The translations under genes were made by a program, and so were the position numbers. A stretch of DNA of 50,772 nt from Soehngenia sp. (lineage in GTDB: Bacteria; Bacillota; Clostridia; Tissierellales; Tissierellaceae): NCBI GenBank assembly GCA_024637045.1, contig JAGXFX010000002.1, positions 1-50,772 of the forward strand, read 5' to 3'. This document shows positions 40,185-49,246 of this stretch, piece by piece. Position 1 is the stretch's first letter. Each line of letters begins with the position of its first letter. Under the pieces are notes generated by a model. It was not told where the DNA came from, ran no database searches, and was given only the letters and a program-made list of their open reading frames with translations.

Positions 40185-41816
40185 ATGAAAACTCGTTTTA
40201 AAAGGTATACAATTTTTGCTTTGATTTTTGTTTTAAGCATGGTGCAAATAGGCTGTGGTGGCAACAGTCAGGCTCCAGAAGAGGAGATAAATTCATTTAC
40301 CGTTGGCTCCAGTGCTTCTTTTGACACAATGAATCCCCTTTCATCCTATATGCAGGCAACTTATGAGTTCTTTATGCTGGTTTACGACCCGCTTGTAAAG
40401 TATGATGAAAACTACGATTCAATCCCAGCACTTGCAAAAGACTGGGAGCTAAGCGAGGATGAGCTGACCTGGACATTTAATCTTCAGGAGGGGGTCAAAT
40501 GGCATGACGGACAGCCATTTACATCTGAGGATGTTAAGTACACCTTTGAACTCATGATGGACACAGGGCTTGGATACATGTACAGCTCATATCTTACGGG
40601 AATTACTGATATACAGTGCCCAGATGATAATACGGTTGTGATTTCTACGGACAGTCCAAAAGCGAATATGCTTATGAACTCAACACCGATTCTTCCAAAA
40701 CACATTCTAAGTGAAATACCAGAGGAGGACCTGGAAATTTGGGCTAATGAAAATCCTGTAGGAACAGGAGCATATAGATTCGATTCACAGGGTGACAACT
40801 TTTACAAGGTTGTTGTGAACAATGATTACTTTGGAGATATACCAGAGGTTGATGAATATATCTTCGTAAGCTATGACAATATTGATTCCATGGCTCAATC
40901 CCTTATGATAGGTGAGATTGACGGAGCCAATAATCTCAATACTGCACAATACAATCAACTTATGGATGATGAAAACGTATCAGTTATTTCAGGAGAGGAA
41001 AAGGGTTTTATGCAGGTTGGAATAAACTGTTGGACAGCTGATGAAAGCGGCGGAAATCCGCTTCTTAAGGACAAGAGCATTCGTCAGGCAATTGAGCTGG
41101 CAATCAACAAGCAAAAGATTGTTGATATGGCCTACAACGGGCATGGAACTGTTGGAACAACACTGATTAATCCAGGGGATTATTTCCACTATGAGCCTAC
41201 AGAAGCTGAACTTAGAAGCTATAATATTGACAATGCAAATGACTTGTTGGAGTCAGCGGGATATATTGATTCAAACGGTGACGGAGTTAGGGAATCGGCA
41301 GACGGTGCTCCTCTTGAATTTGAGTTGATTACCATTGCAGACAATCTTGAAGAAGTAAAGAGTGGTCAGATGATCGTTGCTGATTTGGCTGAAGTGGGAA
41401 TCAAGGTAAACAACGTTACAATGGACAGCGGAGCGCTATATGACGAGATAATTGGGGGTACCTATGACCTGTTTATATGGGGTTGGGGATCTGATGTTGA
41501 TCCTACTGTAATAACAGGCGTCCTGACGACCGACCAAATCGGAGGCAACAACGAGCCGTTTTTCTCCAATGAAAGATATGACGAGCTGTTTCTTCTTCAA
41601 CAGCAGGAAATGGATGAGGAAGCAAGACGTGAGATGGTATGGGAAATGCAGCAGATCGTTTACGAAGAGGCTCCATATATCATAATAATTTATGCAAACA
41701 ATATTCAGGCAATTAGATCTGACAGATGGACTGGCTTCAAGCAGATTCCTGAAACAGGAACATACTTCTTTAATCTGACAGACTACAACTACCTTAATAT
41801 AAAACCAGTTGAATAA
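40185..41816 (+). CDS. Peptide ABC transporter substrate-binding lipoprotein (SBP5 family)
   Basis: 543 aa. The signal peptide ends in the lipobox QIGC with lipidated C24. The SBP family 5 pattern is clear: ALAKDWELSEDELTWTFNLQEGVKWHDGQPFTSEDVKYTFEL, then KSIRQAIELAINKQKIVDMAYNG. It captures oligo- or dipeptides for the DppBCDF importer that follows immediately. AAGGAGG precedes the ATG. Ligand unknown; muropeptides are possible given the S66 neighbour. Confidence 0.94.
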   Translation: MKTRFKRYTIFALIFVLSMVQIGCGGNSQAPEEEINSFTVGSSASFDTMNPLSSYMQATYEFFMLVYDPLVKYDENYDSIPALAKDWELSEDELTWTFNLQEGVKWHDGQPFTSEDVKYTFELMMDTGLGYMYSSYLTGITDIQCPDDNTVVISTDSPKANMLMNSTPILPKHILSEIPEEDLEIWANENPVGTGAYRFDSQGDNFYKVVVNNDYFGDIPEVDEYIFVSYDNIDSMAQSLMIGEIDGANNLNTAQYNQLMDDENVSVISGEEKGFMQVGINCWTADESGGNPLLKDKSIRQAIELAINKQKIVDMAYNGHGTVGTTLINPGDYFHYEPTEAELRSYNIDNANDLLESAGYIDSNGDGVRESADGAPLEFELITIADNLEEVKSGQMIVADLAEVGIKVNNVTMDSGALYDEIIGGTYDLFIWGWGSDVDPTVITGVLTTDQIGGNNEPFFSNERYDELFLLQQQEMDEEARREMVWEMQQIVYEEAPYIIIIYANNIQAIRSDRWTGFKQIPETGTYFFNLTDYNYLNIKPVE

Positions 41817-41830
41817 AGGATGATTCATAT

Positions 41831-42799
41831 ATGACCAGAAAGATGATTGTCAGAAAGCTTTTATATGCAATGTTGACTATTCTTGTAGTACTTGTTTTCA
41901 ACTATATTCTCTTTAGGGTGCTGCCTGGGAATCCTCTATCAATGATGATGAGGAATCCCAGGGCAACTCCTGAAACCATAGCGGCGGTCAAGGAGTTTTA
42001 TGGTCTTGATCAGCCGTGGTATCTACAATTTTTCACCTATTTCAAGCACCTTGCTCAGGGTGACCTGGGGATTTCTTTTGTATATAAGGCTCCAGTAGCC
42101 GATGTTGTGGCTCAAAAGATTCTCCCAACTGTCCTTATGGTTGGGCTTGCAGAAATTGTAGCTATTGTTGTAGGAATATTCCTAGGTATAATAGCGGCAT
42201 GGAAGAGAGGAACAAAGCTGGATGTTGCTACACTAAGCTTTTCCCTAGTCACCTATTCTGTTCCGACCTTTTGGCTTGGGATGATACTTGTAGTTCTATT
42301 TAGTGTTCAGTTGAAGATTTTTCCCACAAGTGGAATGTTCACTCCCGGGAAGGACTTTGCAACAACAGCTGCAATGCTGCAGGACCTTTTCAGACATCTG
42401 GCTCTTCCAGTGCTTACAATGAGCCTAGTTCTTATAGGTCAGTATGCTCTTACAATGAGAAACACTCTTATGGATGTGCTCAGTGAGGACTACATAACCA
42501 CAGCAAGAGCCAAGGGTTTCAGGGAAAGGTATATCCTTAAGAAGCATGCACTTCCAAATGCCATGCTTCCAATGATAACAATAATTGCCATAAACATCGG
42601 GTTCGTCGTTGCTGGAGCAATTCAGGTGGAGACGATATTCTCCTGGCCTGGGCTCGGGCGTTTGATGTATGAGGCTTTGAGAGCCAGGGATTATCCTCTG
42701 CTTCAGGGTGTATTTCTATTGGTCACCTTATCAGTAGTATTGGCTAATGTTTTAGCAGATATTACCTACTCCTACATTGATCCAAGAGTCAGGAACTAA
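41831..42799 (+). CDS. Peptide ABC transporter permease (DppB-like)
   Basis: 322 aa with six transmembrane helices. The conserved start is RKLLYAMLTILVVLVFNYILFRVLPGNPLSMMM. The EAA loop DYITTARAKGFRERYILKKHALPNAMLPMITI contacts the ATPase. It pairs with the DppC-like permease 14 nt downstream. Confidence 0.95.
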   Translation: MTRKMIVRKLLYAMLTILVVLVFNYILFRVLPGNPLSMMMRNPRATPETIAAVKEFYGLDQPWYLQFFTYFKHLAQGDLGISFVYKAPVADVVAQKILPTVLMVGLAEIVAIVVGIFLGIIAAWKRGTKLDVATLSFSLVTYSVPTFWLGMILVVLFSVQLKIFPTSGMFTPGKDFATTAAMLQDLFRHLALPVLTMSLVLIGQYALTMRNTLMDVLSEDYITTARAKGFRERYILKKHALPNAMLPMITIIAINIGFVVAGAIQVETIFSWPGLGRLMYEALRARDYPLLQGVFLLVTLSVVLANVLADITYSYIDPRVRN

Positions 42800-42813
42800 G
42801 GGAGGGGTATGCT

Positions 42814-43683
42814 ATGAAATGGAAATTAAGACTAAAAAAATTAAAGGAATTCGGAAGAGCAGTGGCCAAAAATAAAATGGCTCTCACAGGTGCTGTAATT
42901 CTAAGTATATTTGTACTGGTAGCAATATTTGGGCCACTTATCGTTCCCTTTTCCACAATGGAATTCGGAGCAGTTGAGGATATGCTTCAGCCTCCTTCAG
43001 GGAAATATCTGCTTGGTACGGATGACATGGGAAGGGATATTTTGGCTAATCTTATTCACGGAGCTAGGATTTCTCTATTGATAGGAGCTGTAGCTACACT
43101 AATCTCCATGGTTATAGGCACTATAGTTGGGATACTTGCGGGCTACTTCGGGAAGCGTGTGGATAATGTGCTTATGCGTTTTACAGACTTTTTCCTAGTA
43201 ATACCCTGGCTTCCACTTATGATGGTGCTTGCAGCGATCCTGGGGACAAGTCTCTGGAACATTATATTCGTAATAGGGATAACCGGGTGGGCCGGGACTG
43301 CGAGAGTCGTAAGAGCCCAAACCCTGTCAGTCAAGGAAAGACAATTTGTTGAGAGGACTGTATCCATCGGAGCAGGGAATCTTCATATAATGCTAAGACA
43401 TATCCTTCCCAACGTTTTCCCACTGGTTTTTGCCAACACAGTACTTGTTGCTGCAGTCGCCATAGTATCAGAGACGACACTGAGCTTTCTGGGTCTTGGC
43501 GACCCTACAATGGCAAGCTGGGGCATGATGCTTCACTATGCATTTGAGGGTGGTGCTACTGCAGCAGGAGCCTACTGGTATTATCTGCCGCCTGGGATAT
43601 GTGTCGTTCTTGTTGTGCTGTCCTTTACACTTCTAGGGTATGCCTTTGATGAGATTCTGAATCCAAAGCTGAGAGTGAGGTAG
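42814..43683 (+). CDS. Peptide ABC transporter permease (DppC-like)
   Basis: 289 aa. It carries the N-terminal OppC-type extension and the segment PPSGKYLLGTDDMGRDILANLIHGARISLLIGAVATLISMVIGTIVG, and the EAA loop FVERTVSIGAGNLHIMLRHILPNVFPLV. GGGAGGGG precedes the ATG. Second half of the membrane channel. Confidence 0.95.
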   Translation: MKWKLRLKKLKEFGRAVAKNKMALTGAVILSIFVLVAIFGPLIVPFSTMEFGAVEDMLQPPSGKYLLGTDDMGRDILANLIHGARISLLIGAVATLISMVIGTIVGILAGYFGKRVDNVLMRFTDFFLVIPWLPLMMVLAAILGTSLWNIIFVIGITGWAGTARVVRAQTLSVKERQFVERTVSIGAGNLHIMLRHILPNVFPLVFANTVLVAAVAIVSETTLSFLGLGDPTMASWGMMLHYAFEGGATAAGAYWYYLPPGICVVLVVLSFTLLGYAFDEILNPKLRVR

Positions 43684-43686
43684 ACT

Positions 43687-44658
43687 ATGACATTATTAGA
43701 GGTTAAAAACCTTAAAACATATTTTGACACTTCCAAGGGTCTTTACAAGGCAGTGGATGGAACCAGTTTTGACTTGGACTATGGAGAAGCTCTTGGTCTG
43801 GTAGGCGAATCAGGATGCGGCAAGACAACATGTGCCCTTTCAATCACAAGACTTTTACCCAAGGAGGGGAAGATACACGGAGGAGAAATATTACTTGAGA
43901 AGACTGACCTTGTCAAGCTTAATGACAATGAGATAAGATCAAGAAGATGGAAGGATGTTTCCATCATATTTCAGGGTTCGATGAATGCTCTAAATCCAGT
44001 TATGAAGGTTGGAGACCAGATAGCAGAGGCAGTGATTCTCCACGAGAAGGCATCAAAGAAGGAGGCTCTTAAAAGAGCAGAGGAGCTTTTTGAACTGGTA
44101 GAAATGCCTTCTAAAAGAATAAATAACTACCCACATGAATTTAGCGGAGGGATGAAGCAAAGGGCAATGATAGCGATGGCTCTTGCCTGCAATCCCAAGG
44201 TAATAATTGGGGATGAGCCCACTACAGCACTTGATGTAATGGTTCAGGCTCAGATTCTAAATCTCCTTGAAAAGCTTCGAAAGGAGCTTAAGATGGGACT
44301 TATACTAATAACACATGACCTTTCAATACTTGCAGAGACCTGTGACAAGATTGCGGTAATGTATGCAGGTAAGATTGTGGAGATTGGAACCATTGAGGAT
44401 ATTTTTGAAAAAACGGCTCATCCTTATACACAAAGGCTTATCTCGTGCTTCCCAAATGTTGGAAAGGAGAAAATACTTCCTCCAGCAATAGAGGGAGTAC
44501 CTCCAAATCTATTGGAACCTATTAAGGGCTGCAGTTTTTATCCCAGGTGTCACATGGGTATTCCCATTTGCTTGGAGGTCGAGCCAGAGAGCAGAGGGCT
44601 TGGTGGAAAACACTTTGCAGCATGTCACAGGAGTGGGGAGGTAAGCCATGAACAATAA
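43687..44658 (+). CDS. Peptide ABC transporter ATPase (DppD-like)
   Basis: 323 aa. Walker A GESGCGKTTCALS, signature EFSGGMKQRAMIAMALACNPK, Walker B VIIGDEPTTALD and H-loop THDLS. The C-terminal oligopeptide extension has CSFYPRCHMGIPIC with the cysteines that can bind a [4Fe-4S] cluster in Dpp/Opp ATPases. It overlaps the DppF-like gene by 11 nt. Confidence 0.96.
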   Translation: MTLLEVKNLKTYFDTSKGLYKAVDGTSFDLDYGEALGLVGESGCGKTTCALSITRLLPKEGKIHGGEILLEKTDLVKLNDNEIRSRRWKDVSIIFQGSMNALNPVMKVGDQIAEAVILHEKASKKEALKRAEELFELVEMPSKRINNYPHEFSGGMKQRAMIAMALACNPKVIIGDEPTTALDVMVQAQILNLLEKLRKELKMGLILITHDLSILAETCDKIAVMYAGKIVEIGTIEDIFEKTAHPYTQRLISCFPNVGKEKILPPAIEGVPPNLLEPIKGCSFYPRCHMGIPICLEVEPESRGLGGKHFAACHRSGEVSHEQ

Positions 44659-45646
44659 CAATGTGATTGACATAAAGGATATAAAGGTACATTTTGATAT
44701 CAAGAGAAGCCTTGCCCAGGACATCATCAGAAAGAATAAAATTATACTTAAGGCGGTTGACGGGGTATCCTTTAGCATAGGTAAAGGAGAGATACTTTCT
44801 CTGGTAGGGGAAAGCGGAAGCGGCAAGACAACAACAGGGAAGGCAATACTTCAGCTGGCTCCCCTTACAGCAGGTTCTGTTGACTTTCTAGGTGAAGAGG
44901 TAAGACAAAAAGACAAGGCATTTATGAAGCGGTTTAGACAGAACGCGCAGATGATATTCCAGGATCCCTATCAGTCAATTAATCCAAGGAACATCGTACT
45001 GGATATAGTTGCTGAGCCTCTTGATGTACATGGTCTAGTGAAAACGGAGGCAGAGAGAGAGGAAAAGGTTAGGATTGCACTGGAGCAAGCGGGGATGGGT
45101 CCTGTGGAGGAGTACCTCTATAGGTATCCCCATGAGCTTTCAGGTGGTCAAAGACAAAGGGTGGTCCTGGCAAGCTCCATGATCCTTGAGCCGACCTTTG
45201 TTGTAGCTGATGAACCTGTATCAATGCTGGATGCTTCTATTAGAACAGGAATACTCAGACTTCTCCTCGAGCTGAGGGACAAGAAAGAGCTTTCATACCT
45301 CTTTATAACCCATGATCTTTCATTGGCATGGCTTATTTCTGACCGGATAGCGATTATGTATCTTGGGAAAATCATGGAGATAGGAAAGCCGGATCTGATT
45401 ATACACAAGGGAGCCCATCCATATACGAGAGCGTTGACAGCAATAATGCCTCAACCTGGAGTAAACAAAAGAACAGAAAGAGTTATCCTACCAGGAGAGA
45501 CTCCAAGTCCAATTGAGGAGCTTAAGGGTTGCAAATTCAGCACCAGATGCCCCATAGCCAAGGATATATGCAAGGAGATAGAACCACTTTTGGAAGAAAT
45601 TGAGAGAGGACATTTTGTTGCATGTCATTTTGCCAAGGAGATATAG
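44648..45646 (+). CDS. Peptide ABC transporter ATPase (DppF-like)
   Basis: 332 aa. Walker A GESGSGKTTTGKAIL, signature ELSGGQRQRVVLASSMILEP, Walker B FVVADEPVSMLD and C-terminal CKFSTRCPIAKDIC. It partners with the DppD-like ATPase. The Q-loop MIFQDPYQSINPR is canonical. Confidence 0.96.
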   Translation: MNNNNVIDIKDIKVHFDIKRSLAQDIIRKNKIILKAVDGVSFSIGKGEILSLVGESGSGKTTTGKAILQLAPLTAGSVDFLGEEVRQKDKAFMKRFRQNAQMIFQDPYQSINPRNIVLDIVAEPLDVHGLVKTEAEREEKVRIALEQAGMGPVEEYLYRYPHELSGGQRQRVVLASSMILEPTFVVADEPVSMLDASIRTGILRLLLELRDKKELSYLFITHDLSLAWLISDRIAIMYLGKIMEIGKPDLIIHKGAHPYTRALTAIMPQPGVNKRTERVILPGETPSPIEELKGCKFSTRCPIAKDICKEIEPLLEEIERGHFVACHFAKEI

Positions 45647-45649
45647 ATA

Positions 45650-46861
45650 ATGTCAAATACATTAAAAAGAGATGATATGGAATATGGGCTAAGTGACAAT
45701 TTAGCAGTAGCGGAGCTTGCATCTACGCTTGTGAGGTTACCAAGCAGCTCGGATACCTTTAATCGAGAGGGTGCTGTGGCTATGCATATCCATTCGATAT
45801 TTGAAGCAGAGGGGATAACTACAGAGCTTGTTGAGGTTGAAGAAAATAAATTTAACATCTTAGCCACACTGAAAGGAACAGGACGAGGCAGATCTTTGAT
45901 GCTTTGTGGTCACCTTGACACTGTGCCGGCATATGATATGGTGGACCATCTTTCTGGGGCTATAAGGGATGGAAGATTGTATGGAAGGGGATCTTGTGAT
46001 ATGAAAGGAGCCCTGGCCGCCATGATTTCTGCTATGATTGATATAAAAAGGTCAGGGGTAGAACTAAAGGGTGATCTAGTTTTCGCAGGTGTGATAGAGG
46101 AAGAGATAGGCGGAAAAGGAATTGAGCATGTAGCAAGATATGGTCCTTTTGTTGATGGTGCTGTCATTGGAGAGCCTACTGGAATGATGGTTGCTTTGGG
46201 GCATAAAGGTTTGGAGTGGATCAAGATTGATGTTAAGGGGAAAAAAGTCCATGGTGGGAAAATGGATAAGGGAATAAATGCCATTGTAATGGCGGGGATT
46301 CTAATTGAAAGAATTCACAGGGAATACACACAGGTGCTTAAAGGCAGGAGTCATCCGATATTAGGAAGTCCAACCATCAATATTGGAAGGATTTGGGGTG
46401 GTGACCAGCCAAGCACCGTGCCTGGATCTTGCACAATTGAGATTGATCGAAGGTGGATTCCTGAGGAAACTCTGGAGCAGGTATATCAGGAGCTCGGGAG
46501 CTTAATTGATAATATTAGATCTGAAGAACCAAGGTTTTCAGCTACAGTAAGTAGCTACAAAGAACCAAACGAATTACCCCCTCACAGGCCATTTTGTACC
46601 GATGTAACGGATCCATTGTCAAGTAAAGCCATGGAGGTACTTGGGAGATTGGGAATGGAGGAAATCAAGCCCACTGCTTTTCCGGCATGGTCTGATGCTG
46701 GTCTGCTTGCTGATTTTACGGATGCCCGATGTATTATCGTTGGGCCAGGGGATCTGGAGCTTGCTCACACAGCAGATGAGAGCATTGCTGTTAAGGAGTT
46801 GGAATTGGCAAGACGCTTTTATAGAGAACTAGCAGTGGAATATTGCGGATTGGGGGAATAG
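45650..46861 (+). CDS. M20 peptidase/deacylase (ArgE/DapE type)
   Basis: 403 aa zinc hydrolase. Metal-site motifs are LMLCGHLDTVPAYD, GRGSCDMKGALAAMISAM, EEEIGGKGIEH and AVIGEPTGMMVALGHKGLEW; the dimerisation domain follows, with final HTADE. It resembles acetylornithine/succinyl-diaminopimelate deacylases, but the context with peptide import makes a peptide or N-acyl amino acid more likely. AAGGAG precedes the ATG, 3 nt after dppF ends. Confidence 0.9.
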   Translation: MSNTLKRDDMEYGLSDNLAVAELASTLVRLPSSSDTFNREGAVAMHIHSIFEAEGITTELVEVEENKFNILATLKGTGRGRSLMLCGHLDTVPAYDMVDHLSGAIRDGRLYGRGSCDMKGALAAMISAMIDIKRSGVELKGDLVFAGVIEEEIGGKGIEHVARYGPFVDGAVIGEPTGMMVALGHKGLEWIKIDVKGKKVHGGKMDKGINAIVMAGILIERIHREYTQVLKGRSHPILGSPTINIGRIWGGDQPSTVPGSCTIEIDRRWIPEETLEQVYQELGSLIDNIRSEEPRFSATVSSYKEPNELPPHRPFCTDVTDPLSSKAMEVLGRLGMEEIKPTAFPAWSDAGLLADFTDARCIIVGPGDLELAHTADESIAVKELELARRFYRELAVEYCGLGE

Positions 46862-46867
46862 ATACTG

Positions 46868-48169
46868 ATGACTAGGAATAGGCTTGATGATTTTATTGAG
46901 TCCTCTAAGGATGAGATGATAGAACACATCCTCCAAACGGTTTCCTATCCAAGCTTTACAGGAGATATGGCAGAAAATCGAAAGTGCCTTCAATATGTGC
47001 TTGATCTGGCTGAAAAGCTTGGCTTTAAGACAATGACCACATCTGATATGTCTGTAGGAATAGTTGAGATGGGAGAAGGAAGCGAGTGCATGGGGATACT
47101 GGCTCATGTTGACGTAGTCGGAATCGGAGATCCTGAAAAATGGACATATGAACCATTTGAAGGCGTAAACAGAGACGGTTTTCTTTGGGGAAGAGGGACA
47201 TCTGATGACAAGGGTGCTGTGATAATGAGCCTTTATGCCATGAAGGCGGTTTTCGATTCTGGCGTTAAGTTGAACAGAAAAATCTGGTTGATAATTGGTA
47301 CCAGTGAAGAGGGTGAATGGACGGATATAGAGACTTTCAAAAAGGAGTTCCCAATTCCTGACTTCGGCTTTTCTCCGGACGGAGAATTTCCAATATTCAA
47401 CGTGGAAAAGGGGTATGCTGATGTTATCCTTAGTTTTGAGGAACCTATGCTTCATAGTATTTTGGAGCTTAAGGGTGGAGACAGCCCCAATACAGTACCA
47501 TCCAAGGCTTATATTAGGCTTGGGGATGGTAGAGAAATAACAGCCCATGGAGTTTCTACTCACAGTTCTACTCCAGAGGAAGGGAAAAATGCTATTATAG
47601 GTTTATGCAAAAAGCTTAGTGAGTTGGGGGAAGTTTTTGCATTTGCCAGATTTATTTCCGGTTATATGAGCAACGATGGAAAGCCAGTGGAACTGGGTTT
47701 TGATGATGGTTCAGATTGCTATCATGGAGAATATGTCGGTATCACCACTGCCGCACCTACTGTTTTGAAGATGGAAAATGGTAAAGTGATTCTCAACATA
47801 AATATAAGGCAAAGGTATGGAACCACTCTAGAAGATATATCTTCGACTTTTAAAAAAATGGCTGGGCAATTTGGCTACGACGTGAGTATAGACAGCTATC
47901 TCGAGCCAATGAGAGTGACAAGTGATCTTCCTTTCCTTCAGATTATGAGAGAGACATGCAGAGCGTATGGAGTAGACGAAAGCTTTAAAGTTGCTGCTGG
48001 AACAAGTTACGCAAAATCCATGGGAAAGTTTGTTTCATGGGGACCTGTTTTCCCTGACGATCCTCAGACAGCTCATATGGAGGATGAAAGGCTCTCTGTA
48101 GATACAATGATTTTAGCAACAAAACTATATGCATATTTTATATTTAGGATATCGAGTGAAGGACAGTAA
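46868..48169 (+). CDS. M20 dipeptidase (PepV-like)
   Basis: 433 aa. Metal motifs are LAHVDVVGIGDPEKW, GRGTSDDKGAVIMSLYAM, GTSEEGEWTDIETF and SPDGEFPIFNVEKGYAD, typical of PepV-type dipeptidases. Length is slightly under PepV (about 470). It would cut imported di- or tripeptides to amino acids in the cytosol. The Shine-Dalgarno is weak (GGGGG about 10 nt upstream), so it may be coupled to the previous gene. Confidence 0.9.
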   Translation: MTRNRLDDFIESSKDEMIEHILQTVSYPSFTGDMAENRKCLQYVLDLAEKLGFKTMTTSDMSVGIVEMGEGSECMGILAHVDVVGIGDPEKWTYEPFEGVNRDGFLWGRGTSDDKGAVIMSLYAMKAVFDSGVKLNRKIWLIIGTSEEGEWTDIETFKKEFPIPDFGFSPDGEFPIFNVEKGYADVILSFEEPMLHSILELKGGDSPNTVPSKAYIRLGDGREITAHGVSTHSSTPEEGKNAIIGLCKKLSELGEVFAFARFISGYMSNDGKPVELGFDDGSDCYHGEYVGITTAAPTVLKMENGKVILNINIRQRYGTTLEDISSTFKKMAGQFGYDVSIDSYLEPMRVTSDLPFLQIMRETCRAYGVDESFKVAAGTSYAKSMGKFVSWGPVFPDDPQTAHMEDERLSVDTMILATKLYAYFIFRISSEGQ

Positions 48170-48195
48170 GGTATAATATTTGAGGTGATTGGAAT

Positions 48196-48969
48196 ATGGA
48201 GTTGAAATTAAAGGACAAAATGACCAGTTTGGAAAAGGGAATATATCTTTTAGGTTTATTTTCTGAGGAACCCTATGAACGTTCAGTTACTGATCTGGTA
48301 AGACTAACGGGCTTCAACAGAACCACTGTGTATAGAACTCTGACATCCCTGGAGGAAGCGGGGATGCTGATTAGAGATGATGCTAGCAAGGTTTACAAAA
48401 TGGGTCCAATGACCTACCACCTGGGAAATATATATTTGCATCACGCTAATTACAAGGAAAGCATAGAATCCATCCTCAAGAAGATATCTGATGAATCCCA
48501 GGAGTCAGTGGGGATTGCCCATAGACAGGGGAACAAGATAATTTCCATCTATGCCATAGAAAATAATCACCACCTTAAAGTGAACGACAAGGCTGGTACC
48601 TTTTATCCAATAAACAAGGGCTGCTACGGGAAATGCCTTATGGCGTATCAAAATGAGGATATGGTCAAATCAAGCCTTGAGGAAGCTACCTTTGAAAAGA
48701 CAACATCGGAAACTCTTGTTACGAAAGAGGAGATTCTGTTTGAGTATGAGCGTATAAGAGAGCAAGGTTTCGTAGTTAGTATAGATGAGGTTGCTTCATA
48801 CATATGTGGAGTGGGGGTTCCGCTAAGGAGTCCAGATGGGAAGGTAGATAATGTAGTTGCCATATCCTTCTTACGTCAGGAACGTCAGGAAGATTATGAA
48901 CAAAAGATTGAGAGATTGAAAGACATTCTTCTAAAATACAAGGAAGAAATTGAAAAGTATCTTATATAG
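48196..48969 (+). CDS. IclR-family transcriptional regulator
   Basis: 257 aa. The N-terminal winged helix (LEKGIYLLGLFSEEPYERSVTDLVRLTGFNRTTVYRTLTSLEEAGMLIRDD) is followed by the IclR effector domain (KGCYGKCLMAYQNEDMV ... IREQGFVVSIDEVASYICGVGVPLRSPDGKVDNVVAISF). GAGGTGA precedes the ATG. It is the last gene of the peptide operon and probably controls it in response to a product. Confidence 0.93.
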   Translation: MELKLKDKMTSLEKGIYLLGLFSEEPYERSVTDLVRLTGFNRTTVYRTLTSLEEAGMLIRDDASKVYKMGPMTYHLGNIYLHHANYKESIESILKKISDESQESVGIAHRQGNKIISIYAIENNHHLKVNDKAGTFYPINKGCYGKCLMAYQNEDMVKSSLEEATFEKTTSETLVTKEEILFEYERIREQGFVVSIDEVASYICGVGVPLRSPDGKVDNVVAISFLRQERQEDYEQKIERLKDILLKYKEEIEKYLI

Positions 48970-49158
48970 ACATCTTTTAAGGAGTTTTGTCATAATTGAA
49001 AATTCATCCTTCCAAATCAGCAAAAAAAATTGGACTCATTTGTCTGTATATCATTTGGAACACTTCAGAGATCATAAGTACTCCTTAAGGTTAATCCTAT
49101 CCACTGATTGGGTAGAAATATAATAAACAATAGAAGTTATGGAGAGGATTGCTTTGAT

Positions 49159-49226
49159 CCGAGGAGTTTATCTGGATGCTTGATCCCTCGGGGAGCGAGC
49201 AGCGTAACCGGAGTTTATGGTCGGTT
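49159..49226 (+). promoter_or_regulatory. Structured 5' leader of unknown class
   Basis: Nested arms CCGAG (49159-49163)/CTCGG (49187-49191) and GGAT (49074+100 frame, 49174-49177)/ATCC (49183-49186), then AACCG (49206-49210)/CGGTT (49222-49226). GGAGTTTAT occurs twice, at about 49163 and 49210. A TATAAT sits at 49119-49124 without a clear -35. The rest of 48970-49246 shows only a small hairpin (49097-49115). Confidence 0.3.
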
Positions 49227-49246
49227 TTATGTTTGGAGGGAGACCT

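Noticed and set aside
49159-49226. Cyclic-di-GMP or c-di-AMP riboswitch
   Set aside because: Conserved bases of these classes are not present.
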